DNA of 64,000 nucleotides from CG1-02-35-72 sp045046885. GTDB lineage: Bacteria; Bacteroidota; Bacteroidia; Flavobacteriales; Flavobacteriaceae. Shown here piece by piece: positions 1 through 7,884 of the stretch. The first letter of the stretch is position 1; each line of letters opens with the position of its first letter. The position numbers and the translations under genes were made by a program. Under the pieces are notes generated by a model. The model made no database searches. It saw only the letters and a list, made by a program, of their open reading frames with translations, and was not told where the DNA came from. The stretch covers positions 1 to 64,000 of the forward strand of contig JASFYX010000043.1 of assembly GCA_045046885.1 (NCBI GenBank). The letters are read 5' to 3'.

Positions 1-74
1 TATTGATACGATGACTCCGAAGTCATCGTATCAATACTGTAAAGTCAGGGCTTCACTCAAAGTGAAACCCTGAC
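1..74. repeat. Compound double-hairpin repeat, copy 1
   Basis: Two adjacent palindromes: 1-36 (arms begin TATTGATACGATGACT) and 44-74 (arms begin GTCAGGG). The same pair occurs in reverse orientation at 48983-49054. It lies just beyond the stop codon of purM and could form tandem hairpins that terminate or stabilise the transcript. There is no clean T-run, so terminator function is inferred. Confidence 0.8.
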
Positions 75-91
75 TACATTATCTATTTGAG

Positions 92-1264
92 TTAAGAATA
101 TTTAAATGTGCCAAACACACTTTTAATTGTCAATTTTTTGGTAGATGACGTTTCAACACGTCCCACAATTTGGGCATTGACATTAAAAGATTTTGAAATG
201 GCAATTAAGTCTTGAGCAATGTTTTCGGGCACGTACAATTCCATGCGGTGTCCCATATTAAACACTTGATACATTTCTTGCCAATCTGTGCCACTTTGCT
301 CTTGAATGAGTTTGAATAGTGGTGGCAAATCGAATAAATTGTCTTTTATAATATGAAGATTGTCAATAAAATGTAAAATTTTTGTCTGCGCACCACCGCT
401 ACAATGTACCATACCATGGATGTCTTTACGATGCGTATCTAGCATTTTTTTTATGATAGGCGCATAAGTCCGCGTTGGCGAAAGCACTAATTTACCGGCA
501 TCAATCGGACTGTCTTTTACGGTATCTGTCAAAGCTGTGTTGCCAGAATAAACCAAATCATCTGGCACAGCAGCATCAAAACTTTCGGGATATTTTGTAG
601 CTAAATACTTTGCAAATACATCATGACGTGCAGAGGTGAGTCCATTGCTTCCCATACCGCCGTTATATTCGGTTTCGTAAGTGGCTTGGCCAAAGGATTC
701 TAAACCAACTATAACATCGCCCGCTTTTATATTGGCATTGTCAATCACATCACTGCGTTTGAGACGTGCTGTTACGGTAGAATCGACTATAATGGTGCGT
801 ACTAAATCGCCCACATCGGCGGTTTCGCCACCTGTAGAATGAATGTTAACACCGTGTTTTTTAAGATTTTCTAACAGTTCTTCTGTACCATTTATGATGG
901 CGGAAATAACGTCACCCGGAATCAAATTTTTATTGCGTCCAATAGTTGATGATAGTAAAATATTATCGGTAGCTCCTACGCAAAGTAGGTCGTCTATGTT
1001 CATAATAAGGGCATCTTGGGCAATACCTTTCCATACCGAAAAATCGCCTGTTTCTTTCCAATACATATAGGCTAAAGCCGATTTTGTGCCGGCGCCATCG
1101 GCGTGCATAATCACACAATAATCATCGTCGTTGGTGAGGTAATCGGGTACAATTTTACAAAAGGCCTTTGGGAAAAGACCTTTGTCTATGTTTTTTATAG
1201 CCTTATGGACATCTTCTTTTGAAGCCGAAACCCCTCTTAAATTATAACGATTTTGTTGCGCCAT
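92..1264 (-). CDS. purM: Phosphoribosylformylglycinamidine cyclo-ligase (AIR synthase)
   Basis: Cytoplasmic purine biosynthesis enzyme that closes the imidazole ring of FGAM to AIR using ATP. The 390-residue protein has the PurM-family signatures HADGAGTKS near the N terminus, the MNIDDLLCVGA segment and the HSTGGETADVGD stretch. This long, divergent form is typical of Bacteroidota. The ATG at 1264 was chosen because the frame extends upstream only to a TTG (1288), and a promoter -7 element (1285-1293) overlaps those extra codons. It is monocistronic and ends next to a double-hairpin repeat. Confidence 0.93.
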   Translation of the reverse strand: MAQQNRYNLRGVSASKEDVHKAIKNIDKGLFPKAFCKIVPDYLTNDDDYCVIMHADGAGTKSALAYMYWKETGDFSVWKGIAQDALIMNIDDLLCVGATDNILLSSTIGRNKNLIPGDVISAIINGTEELLENLKKHGVNIHSTGGETADVGDLVRTIIVDSTVTARLKRSDVIDNANIKAGDVIVGLESFGQATYETEYNGGMGSNGLTSARHDVFAKYLATKYPESFDAAVPDDLVYSGNTALTDTVKDSPIDAGKLVLSPTRTYAPIIKKMLDTHRKDIHGMVHCSGGAQTKILHFIDNLHIIKDNLFDLPPLFKLIQEQSGTDWQEMYQVFNMGHRMELYVPENIAQDLIAISKSFNVNAQIVGRVETSSTKKLTIKSVFGTFKYS

Positions 1265-1284
1265 ACCTTTTAGTAGTGTTTGCC

Positions 1285-1293
1285 GCAAAGGTA
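1285..1293 (-). promoter_or_regulatory. Predicted purM -7 element
   Basis: Reads TACCTTTGC on the minus strand, a full match to the Bacteroidota TAnnTTTG element, about 20 bp before the chosen purM start. No clear TTG is seen at the -33 position. Confidence 0.6.
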
Positions 1294-1385
1294 AAAATTT
1301 GTTTGGTAAAATATGTAGATAATTTGAGCGGGTATTTTGTTTCTAAATTAAACCAAAAAAGATTTATTTTTCAACTCAGTTCTTT

Positions 1386-1399
1386 GTTAGGGCACGTTA
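1386..1399 (+). repeat. Terminal inverted repeat, left arm, of DUF3800 cassette
   Basis: GTTAGGGCACGTTA. It matches the reverse complement of 2546-2559 at 13 of 14 bases. It contains the stop codon of the DUF3800 gene. Confidence 0.75.
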
Positions 1400-2538
1400 T
1401 TTTTTAAAATTTTCAAATACTTAAATTCTTCGTGATTGAATATGTCAAGTTCATTTTTAGTCGCCAATTTAATCTGATTCCTACATTTCAAAAGTCGGTC
1501 AATCATTGGTTGTATGTATGAATTACTATGATTAACAAAGTCGTACAAATCCATACTTGAGCTTGGTAATTTATAACCCTTATTTGAACTTGCTAAAATG
1601 ACTCCATTATCTCTTAATTTGGCAATTATTTTACTTCTAAAATAATGCATTGAAATTTTGTTGGGTTTTAATTGCTCAATTTGGTTTATAAGTTCAAATG
1701 TAGTCACATAAGTTTCTGGATTTATATTTCTAAAATGAAATAATAAGTACCTTAAACAAGTGCATTGGTCAATTACAAATGGGATATCCGATTCGCCAAA
1801 TTTGTCTAGAAACTGACTCGCTAAATTCAAACCTAAACTAGAAATAGTAGGGTCATAATTCGCAAAATCTTTTCCAGGGTCATAAGCCATTGGTTTGTAG
1901 TCAGGTGGCCAAATTCTTATTTCAATTACTTTTTGTTTTAAAGCTGTCAATAGCTCATTTCTTCTTGGGCTTAACTTTTTTGGGTCATAACATCTTGCTA
2001 TTGTTCCCGTTACGAAATCAGCCATTTGAACCATTAACTCAGACTTACTATTTGAAAGTCGAAATTCTGATTGTTGAAATAAACTAGGAATATGTCTTTT
2101 TCGCATATACTTGATGAAACTTTCCATAAATTCCTTTCCACCGTGTTCATCGGCAACCACAAGTAAGTTTGGAAATGTTTTAAATAACTCTCTGTCAACA
2201 AGTGAATGAAGAAATTTATAGAATGAGCCTTTATATTGAAATCCTTCGCTTTTAAGTTTGGTTTTGTCAATTACAATTGAAAATATGTGATAATCTAAAG
2301 CATTAAGTTCAGATACAATTTTTAATCTTCGAGTATCATTTGTTCCAACGTTAGATGATTTTATTTCTCCAGTCTGAAAATTTATTTTTCGAATTTTTTC
2401 TAGTTTACTTTCGATATTTTGAAGGTTTTCCTCTGAAATTATTATTGCTGTTACAATGAATGTACTACTTACTCCTTCTTTTTCAAAGTCAAGTCCGTTG
2501 TTTCCAAATTCATCAATGTATGCAATTTGATTTTTCAT
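1387..2538 (-). CDS. DUF3800 domain protein
   Basis: A 383-residue protein of unknown function. The N terminus (IAYIDEFGNNG) and the later LLVVADEHGG and QMADFVTG segments match the DUF3800 family. That family is thought to have an RNase H-like fold with acidic active-site residues and is often found in mobile or defence contexts. The C-terminal third (after about residue 240) has no obvious family. The gene fills almost exactly the space between two 14-bp inverted repeats at 1386-1399 and 2546-2559, so it looks like a self-contained inserted cassette. No partner gene is present. Nuclease activity is an inference only. Confidence 0.75.
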   Translation of the reverse strand: MKNQIAYIDEFGNNGLDFEKEGVSSTFIVTAIIISEENLQNIESKLEKIRKINFQTGEIKSSNVGTNDTRRLKIVSELNALDYHIFSIVIDKTKLKSEGFQYKGSFYKFLHSLVDRELFKTFPNLLVVADEHGGKEFMESFIKYMRKRHIPSLFQQSEFRLSNSKSELMVQMADFVTGTIARCYDPKKLSPRRNELLTALKQKVIEIRIWPPDYKPMAYDPGKDFANYDPTISSLGLNLASQFLDKFGESDIPFVIDQCTCLRYLLFHFRNINPETYVTTFELINQIEQLKPNKISMHYFRSKIIAKLRDNGVILASSNKGYKLPSSSMDLYDFVNHSNSYIQPMIDRLLKCRNQIKLATKNELDIFNHEEFKYLKILKNNVP

Positions 2539-2545
2539 TCAGTTC

Positions 2546-2559
2546 TAATGTGCCCTAAC
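2546..2559 (+). repeat. Terminal inverted repeat, right arm, of DUF3800 cassette
   Basis: TAATGTGCCCTAAC, the inverted partner of 1386-1399. It lies 7 bp upstream of the DUF3800 start codon. The short direct repeat CAGTTCT also occurs beside each arm (1376-1382 and 2540-2546). Confidence 0.75.
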
Positions 2560-2620
2560 TAGTTAAATTCCAACAAATATAACCATTTCCTCCTTAATAT
2601 TTTAAGTAAGTTTTTGCAAC

Positions 2621-2674
2621 AAGAGATCACCACACCTTAGCTTTACTAAGGCTCGTGAAGACGTTCTTATTTTA
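2621..2674. repeat. Dispersed intergenic palindromic repeat (GAGATYRCCACACC family), copy 1
   Basis: Begins AAGAGATCACCACACC and ends GAAGACGTTCTTATTTT, with an internal CCTTA/TAAGG stem. A second copy with the same ends is at 50426-50480. It is the only notable content of the gene-free stretch 2560-2823. Confidence 0.65.
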
Positions 2675-2823
2675 TAGCCCATGTAAAACATTTTGGCTAA
2701 TTCAATAAGTTTTTTTCTAAACTTTTTTTTGGCATTGTTAATTTAATAGCCAAATCGTAGCAGGCTGTCAGTCAGTTGTATCCTAAAGCGGGAATAAACG
2801 CTTTCTTGTTTGCCATTTGTGTT

Positions 2824-3798
2824 TTATTTATCAGCCTTAGAATCGCCAATGATGTTTACAACAGATTGCCTTTCTCTGTTAACAATTAATTTTGTTACAT
2901 CCGGACGTGAATAATGCCCAACCGGGTCAAAGTTTTGACGTTCTTCTAACACCCTATTAAAATCTATGGTACTTGTAAATAAACCTTCTTTTTCTACAAT
3001 GGGTGCTACAATCCATTCGCCATCCGGACCGGCTATACAAGAGCCGCCATTGGCCATATATTTAGGGGCTTTTTTTAGAATTTTTTCTAGATGAGGTGTG
3101 TTTTTGGGAAAGTCTTCTAATCGCATCAAACCGGAGACAGATATCACAAATGAACGTGATTCTTTAGCAATAAATTTGGTAATGTCTATAGTGTTGCGTT
3201 CAGCGCCCGGCCATACGGCAATATGAAGATTTTCGCCCATGCCGTAAAGAGCCGTTCTAGATAAGGGCATCCAATTTTCCCAACAATTTAAGCCACCTAC
3301 ACAAAAGTTTTTTAAGTTGTGAACTTGCAAACCGTTACCATCTCCGGAGGCCCAAGTCAAGCGTTCTTCGTAAGTGGGTTGTAGTTTTCTGTGAATAGAT
3401 TTGATAACGCCATTTGCATTGATATAAACTAAAGAACAATAAAGGCTATGACCACCACGGTTTTTGGCTCTTTCTATTGTGCCTAAATAAACAGCTGTCT
3501 TGTGTTTTTTTGCCAAAAAGCATATGTCATCTAAGTCACCGGCTTCAATTTGAACAGCATTTCTAATGTAATGGGCGTGAATTTCTTTTTGAACAGCCGA
3601 ATTAAAATCGGCGCCATTAGTTAAAGACAGCCAAAAAGGATACCCCGGCAACAGGGCTTCTCCAAAAACAACGAGTTCGCAGTTTTCATTTCCGGCTTTG
3701 GTAATAAAAGATTTTATTTTGTCTATAGTTTTTTCTTTGTTTAACCAAACAGGGGCTATTTGTGCCAGACCAATTTTAAGTGTGTTTTTTGAATTCAT
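2824..3798 (-). CDS. Nitrilase (carbon-nitrogen hydrolase)
   Basis: A 324-residue member of the nitrilase superfamily with the complete catalytic triad: Glu47 in GEALLPGYP, Lys138 in HRKLQPTYEER and Cys172 in GGLNCWENWMPL. The last motif is characteristic of true nitrilases, which convert organic nitriles to carboxylic acids and ammonia, rather than amidases. The protein is cytoplasmic with no signal peptide. It is transcribed alone; a TATATTTGC -7 element lies at 3890-3898. The substrate cannot be read from the sequence. Confidence 0.88.
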   Translation of the reverse strand: MNSKNTLKIGLAQIAPVWLNKEKTIDKIKSFITKAGNENCELVVFGEALLPGYPFWLSLTNGADFNSAVQKEIHAHYIRNAVQIEAGDLDDICFLAKKHKTAVYLGTIERAKNRGGHSLYCSLVYINANGVIKSIHRKLQPTYEERLTWASGDGNGLQVHNLKNFCVGGLNCWENWMPLSRTALYGMGENLHIAVWPGAERNTIDITKFIAKESRSFVISVSGLMRLEDFPKNTPHLEKILKKAPKYMANGGSCIAGPDGEWIVAPIVEKEGLFTSTIDFNRVLEERQNFDPVGHYSRPDVTKLIVNRERQSVVNIIGDSKADK

Positions 3799-3889
3799 TT
3801 AAGATGCTTTTACTGATGTTTATAAGTAGTCTATTGTCTAAAGCTATTGAAATAACCTATGATAATTACATATAATACATATCGTTTTA

Positions 3890-3898
3890 GCAAATATA
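3890..3898 (-). promoter_or_regulatory. Predicted nitrilase -7 element
   Basis: TATATTTGC on the minus strand, about 92 bp before the nitrilase start. No CRP/FNR-type dyad lies at the spacing used elsewhere in this window. Confidence 0.55.
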
Positions 3899-3935
3899 CA
3901 TTTTTGGGAAGTAATTAAATTATTTGAGCAGAAAA

Positions 3936-4178
3936 TTAGTAAACCAATAAACTCGCAATTCCAACAAAGAGAATTAAAAAACTAATAAGTGCAATTTTCC
4001 AAAGAGCATGAGCTTTTTTGAGTTCCATAAAGTTAAAAGCCACTAATAAAAACTTAATACCCGATAAAACTAAAATAAATAAAGCGGCCAATTTTAACTG
4101 ATGGGTATTAGAAATAAGCGCCGTAGAAATAGTTAGCAAAATAAGGGCTATAAGTGTATAAACAGTAATTTTTTTCAT
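3936..4178 (-). CDS. norF: NorF-like small membrane protein (prokaryotic COX4 family)
   Basis: An 80-residue protein made of three hydrophobic segments (about residues 5-22, 29-49, 60-79), with the FMELKKAHALWK loop seen in the COX4/NorF-like family. Such proteins accompany nitric oxide reductases as accessory subunits. It is the last gene of the norQ-norD-norE-norF unit and begins 3 bp after the norE stop codon. The symbol rests largely on context. Confidence 0.7.
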   Translation of the reverse strand: MKKITVYTLIALILLTISTALISNTHQLKLAALFILVLSGIKFLLVAFNFMELKKAHALWKIALISFLILFVGIASLLVY

Positions 4179-4181
4179 CGT

Positions 4182-4757
4182 TTAAAAGATTAAATAAAGT
4201 GTGGGGAATAGCAACAACCAAATTAAATCGCACATATGCCAAAAAGCGGCACTGGCTTCTACATCTTCTAAAACAGCTGTTTTTTTCTTGAGCGTTCTTT
4301 GCATAAAAAGCAAAATGACCAAACCTACCATAACATGAATTACATGAAAGCCTGTTAACAACCAATAAAAGTTAAAAAAAGTATCGTATCCTAATACAAA
4401 GCCGTGTGCTATTTTTTCTTGGTATTCAATCGATTTTAAGATTAAAAATAAAACACCACCTAGCATAGTTAACTTTAAATAAAAATTGGACTTTGTGAAG
4501 TTTTTTACTTTAAATTGCTGAACTGCTGTAGCCATAAAAAAGCCACTTGTCAATAAAAAAATGGTATTTATAGCGCCAAAAGTTTTGTTGAGATGTGCAC
4601 TCGACTGATGAAACAATTCGGGGTTGTCTTTACTTGAAATTGTTAAAACAATAAGTGTTGCCCCAAAAGTAATAAGCTCTAAAAAAATAAGTATCCAAAG
4701 CAATATGCCGCCGGGTGGGTAATAAATGTTTTTGTAATCTATTTTGCTTGTTGTCAT
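4182..4757 (-). CDS. norE: NorE-like cytochrome c oxidase subunit III family protein
   Basis: A 191-residue inner-membrane protein with five predicted transmembrane helices. It carries subunit III hallmarks: FHVIHVMVGLVIL in helix 4 and AAFWHMCDLIWLLLF near the C terminus. At this short length, next to norD, it matches NorE, an accessory protein of nitric oxide reductase clusters, rather than a subunit of a terminal oxidase. It starts 1 bp after norD ends, so it is probably translationally coupled. No oxidase subunit I or II is adjacent. Confidence 0.8.
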   Translation of the reverse strand: MTTSKIDYKNIYYPPGGILLWILIFLELITFGATLIVLTISSKDNPELFHQSSAHLNKTFGAINTIFLLTSGFFMATAVQQFKVKNFTKSNFYLKLTMLGGVLFLILKSIEYQEKIAHGFVLGYDTFFNFYWLLTGFHVIHVMVGLVILLFMQRTLKKKTAVLEDVEASAAFWHMCDLIWLLLFPTLYLIF

Positions 4758-4758
4758 A

Positions 4759-6525
4759 TTAACTTTGATGTTTTATTTTTTCGTACAGTTTTACCAAAGA
4801 TTGTAGTAATTCTACAGGCGTAGTTAAAATTTGATAGTGATTTTGTCCAAACATTTGTGGTAAATAATATTTGGCTTGTGCTTCTATAGCGAGTGCATAC
4901 GAATTTATATGTTGTTCGTTTAATTCTCTAAGGGCTTGTTTAACATCGTTTATGCCGTATTTACCTTCGTATTTATCGTAGTCATTTGGTTTGCCGTCTG
5001 ATATTAAAATAAGCCATTTGTTTTTGGTATCGCGTTTAGCCAATAAGGCGCCCGAATGTCGAATAGCTGCCCCAATTCTGGTATAACCTTCGGGTTCTAC
5101 GGCACCGATTTTATATTTTGCTTTTTGCCAATCGTCATCAAAGTGTTTAAGGTTTAAATAGGTGCTGTAATTGCGGGTTTTAGAAAAGAAACAGTTGATA
5201 GAAAAATCGACATTGAACTCTTCTAAAATTTCGCCAAACAAAATAGAAACTTGTTTTTCTACATCAATAACACGGTTGTTGGCGGCATAAGAATCACTCG
5301 ATAAACTGACGTCTAACAGCATAAGAATAGAGAGGTCTTTTTCTTTTTTACGTTTTGATAGATAAATATTTTCTGAAGGTGTATGGCCTGTATGCGCATC
5401 TATAAATAAATCGGTTAGGGCATCAATGTCAAATTCTTCACCTTGATTTTGACGGCGTTGTTGCCTGTACTTATTGTTTACCGTGGTGAGCATTTTACGC
5501 AAACCCATTAAAGTTGACGCATTTTTAGACAAGGTATTTTTGTAATAAGCCACGTCTGTTTCGGTAATTATTTTAGGATATACTTTACAGAAATTTTCTT
5601 TGTAAGTACGTTTAGAATAATCCCACTCGTCATAGGGTATAAAATAAGCGTCTGTCTTAATATCGGCACTTTCTGAAACCGTAATATTTTCGGCAAAATC
5701 GGCTTGATAAACCGAGTGTACTGAGTCGTCAACACGGACAGTGTACTTCATATTGAGTTCTTCAAGGGCTTTGCTGTGCTTTTCTAAATCGTCATCGCCA
5801 TCAAAATCGCGCCAACCGCCTTCGTGTTCTTCGGCGGTATCTACTTTTTCAAAATTATGTGTCATTACATAATCTTCTTGCTGTTTTTTATCTACTTGAA
5901 GTGTTATAATTTCTTCAACCGAATTGGCTTTTAATATGGTTTTAATTTCGTCTTGTACTGCTTTTTTGGCTTTCTGGTTAAAATTTTTGAGTTTATTATC
6001 TGATGTATCTTCGGGTTCATTACGCATCCATTTTCCGTGAAGAAAGGTGTAATCAGCAGGCTTTTTATCTGAAGCTTGAGCGTCATAATAATTTTTTAAA
6101 TCGTTATAGATGTGTTTACTGATTGGAAACTCTTTAAAAAGCTGTTTTAAAATAGTTGGAGAAGCTTCCAGCGCTTTTTGACGCGAAAGATCAAGAGGAT
6201 GCTCTAAGTTATCCTGCCAATTACTGTCTAAATTTTTCTGAATAGATAAGTACAAAATGCGGTACAAATAAAAGGATAAGTTTTGTTCATATGATGCTAA
6301 CTCAGAATATAAAATTGGTAAAAAGAAATTGTTGTTTTTATAACCGCCTTCGCGCTCAGCGTCATAAATGGCTATGGGTTTACCCGTTATGGCACGTGCA
6401 AAAATACTAAGACGGGGTTTAATATCATTTAGTTTTACGGTGTTAACTGCCGTTTCAACAGCCGTTTGTTTACGCCTTTTAAAGTAATGCGCAATTTTTC
6501 CGTAAATATATTCGTCTAAGGCCAT
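4759..6525 (-). CDS. norD: Nitric oxide reductase activation protein NorD
   Basis: A 588-residue cytoplasmic protein. The C-terminal von Willebrand factor A domain (about residues 395-585) keeps the MIDAS motif Asp405-x-Ser407-x-Ser409 and the later LILISDGKPNDYDKYEG segment. The N-terminal part is charged and helical. NorD pairs with the AAA+ ATPase NorQ to mature the NorCB complex, probably by helping insert the non-heme iron (known from the family). It is separated from norQ by a four-helix-bundle gene, which is unusual. Confidence 0.88.
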   Translation of the reverse strand: MALDEYIYGKIAHYFKRRKQTAVETAVNTVKLNDIKPRLSIFARAITGKPIAIYDAEREGGYKNNNFFLPILYSELASYEQNLSFYLYRILYLSIQKNLDSNWQDNLEHPLDLSRQKALEASPTILKQLFKEFPISKHIYNDLKNYYDAQASDKKPADYTFLHGKWMRNEPEDTSDNKLKNFNQKAKKAVQDEIKTILKANSVEEIITLQVDKKQQEDYVMTHNFEKVDTAEEHEGGWRDFDGDDDLEKHSKALEELNMKYTVRVDDSVHSVYQADFAENITVSESADIKTDAYFIPYDEWDYSKRTYKENFCKVYPKIITETDVAYYKNTLSKNASTLMGLRKMLTTVNNKYRQQRRQNQGEEFDIDALTDLFIDAHTGHTPSENIYLSKRKKEKDLSILMLLDVSLSSDSYAANNRVIDVEKQVSILFGEILEEFNVDFSINCFFSKTRNYSTYLNLKHFDDDWQKAKYKIGAVEPEGYTRIGAAIRHSGALLAKRDTKNKWLILISDGKPNDYDKYEGKYGINDVKQALRELNEQHINSYALAIEAQAKYYLPQMFGQNHYQILTTPVELLQSLVKLYEKIKHQS

Positions 6526-6568
6526 TGTTTAGTTGTAAAGCTGTTGAATTGTGAAATTGATAAACTGT

Positions 6569-6934
6569 TTAGATTCTTTTTAGTTGACTTTTCTTTAAAG
6601 CGTTTATTTTGTTAGACACTTCGTTGATAATTGTTCTTAATTCAAGATAGGTCTTTTCTTCAAAATAGTTCAGCTTATATGAAATGATTAATAAATTAAG
6701 AACTTCCATTAAACTTCCATAAGCTATGGTAGTAAATCTAGCTTGGTCTTTAAAAGAATCTCTGCTTAAACCTTCTGTTAGATTTGTGGGTACAGAAGTA
6801 ATAGCTCTCCTAAGTTGTGATGTTAACCCAAACCTTTCATCACTAGGAAAAGCTTCTGTCAGCTTGTATATTTTAAGGCTTAAGTCAATACTTAACTTCC
6901 AAACATCTAATTTTTCAAAATAATATTGATACAT
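6569..6934 (-). CDS. Four-helix-bundle protein (23S rRNA intervening-sequence type)
   Basis: A 121-residue protein with the family signature LDVWKLSIDLSLKIYKLTEAFP, then LTSQLRRAITSVPTNLTEGLSR and a helical C terminus. Homologues were first described in 23S rRNA intervening sequences and occur as scattered single genes in Bacteroidota; their function is unknown. The gene sits between norQ and norD on the same strand. Its flanks (6526-6568 and 6935-6993) contain low-complexity TTGAATTGTGAAATTG- and CAACAATTCTTCAA-type repeats, which suggests it was inserted into a formerly contiguous norQD pair. Confidence 0.8.
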   Translation of the reverse strand: MYQYYFEKLDVWKLSIDLSLKIYKLTEAFPSDERFGLTSQLRRAITSVPTNLTEGLSRDSFKDQARFTTIAYGSLMEVLNLLIISYKLNYFEEKTYLELRTIINEVSNKINALKKSQLKRI

Positions 6935-6993
6935 AATTAAAGTTTTTAATGTTCAATCTAACAATTCTTCAGTTCAACAATTCTTCAATAAAA

Positions 6994-7770
6994 TTAAATC
7001 ATCAAATCGCATAAATCGCGTAAAGCTTCTACAATGTCTAAATCGTCTGTTAAAGGCTCTACAATAGCAACGTGAACTGATAATCTTTTGGGTAATCCAC
7101 TATGTATAAGTTTGGCGGCATCTACTAACAATCGGGTAGAGGCGGTTTCTGTTAAGCCCAACTCTGTTAAATTGCGAATTTTATTACCAATATTGACGAG
7201 CTTTTTAGCAGTCGCTTTATCAATATCAGTTTCGTTTACCAATATTTCTGTTTCAATTTTCTCATTGGGATAACCAAATGATAGCGCTACAAAGCGTTGT
7301 TTGGTAGAGGGTTTTAACTCTTTAAATCCTTTTTGATAACCGGGATTAAACGAGGCTACCAACATAAAATCTGTATGTGCTTTTACCGTTTCGCCCAATT
7401 TATCAATATATAATTCGCGCCTATGATCTGTTAAAGAGTGAATGGCAACTATAACATCGGGGCGAGCTTCGGCAATTTCATCAAGATAAATAATAGCCCC
7501 TTCTTTAACGGATTTTGTTAGGGGGCCATCAATCCAAATAGCTTCGGTACCTCTAATAATATAACGCCCTATTAAATCTGTGGCAGAAGTTTCTTCGTGA
7601 CAAGCAATGGTTATCAATTTTTTACCGAGTTTATGTGCCATAAATTCAATAAAACGCGATTTACCTGTACCCGTTGGCCCTTTTAATAGAAAGGGAATTT
7701 TGTTCTTAAAAGTGTGTTCAAAAACGTCAATTTCTTTGTCAATTTTATGATAATAAGGAGTTGTATTCAT
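6994..7770 (-). CDS. norQ: AAA+ ATPase NorQ (MoxR/CbbQ family)
   Basis: A 258-residue cytoplasmic ATPase with Walker A at residues 31-38 (GPTGTGKS), Walker B in AIIYLDEIAEARPD, and the MoxR-type DHRRELYID and ASFNPGYQKGFKEL segments. NorQ/NirQ/CbbQ proteins act with a von Willebrand partner (NorD here) to activate metal enzymes. It leads the accessory nor unit and has its own promoter at 7817-7846. Confidence 0.88.
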   Translation of the reverse strand: MNTTPYYHKIDKEIDVFEHTFKNKIPFLLKGPTGTGKSRFIEFMAHKLGKKLITIACHEETSATDLIGRYIIRGTEAIWIDGPLTKSVKEGAIIYLDEIAEARPDVIVAIHSLTDHRRELYIDKLGETVKAHTDFMLVASFNPGYQKGFKELKPSTKQRFVALSFGYPNEKIETEILVNETDIDKATAKKLVNIGNKIRNLTELGLTETASTRLLVDAAKLIHSGLPKRLSVHVAIVEPLTDDLDIVEALRDLCDLMI

Positions 7771-7816
7771 GTTGTAAAAATTTAATAAAAATGCTGGCGT
7801 TAAAATGTGTATTTAA

Positions 7817-7846
7817 CAAATGTATGAGTTATTGTTAAGTCTACAA
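7817..7846 (-). promoter_or_regulatory. Predicted norQ promoter (TTG-N19-TACATTTG)
   Basis: On the minus strand a TTG (7844-7846) is followed after exactly 19 bp by TACATTTG (7824-7817), the complete Bacteroidota consensus. No TGA-N6-TCA dyad is present at the spacing found upstream of norC, so this unit looks independent of that activator. Confidence 0.7.
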
Positions 7847-7884
7847 ATATTAACATCGGCGAATACGTTTAAAAATGTAAACCT

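Noticed and set aside
1265..1288. N-terminal extension of purM from TTG
   Set aside because: A TAnnTTTGC promoter element overlaps these codons, and the ATG at 1264 gives a normal protein.
1386..2559. Confirmed integron attC sites
   Set aside because: Only single arms are seen on each side; no full R''-L''-L'-R' hairpin and no integron integrase, so only the resemblance is reported.
4182..4757. Subunit III of an aa3-type terminal oxidase
   Set aside because: No oxidase subunit I or II nearby; short length and position after norD fit NorE.
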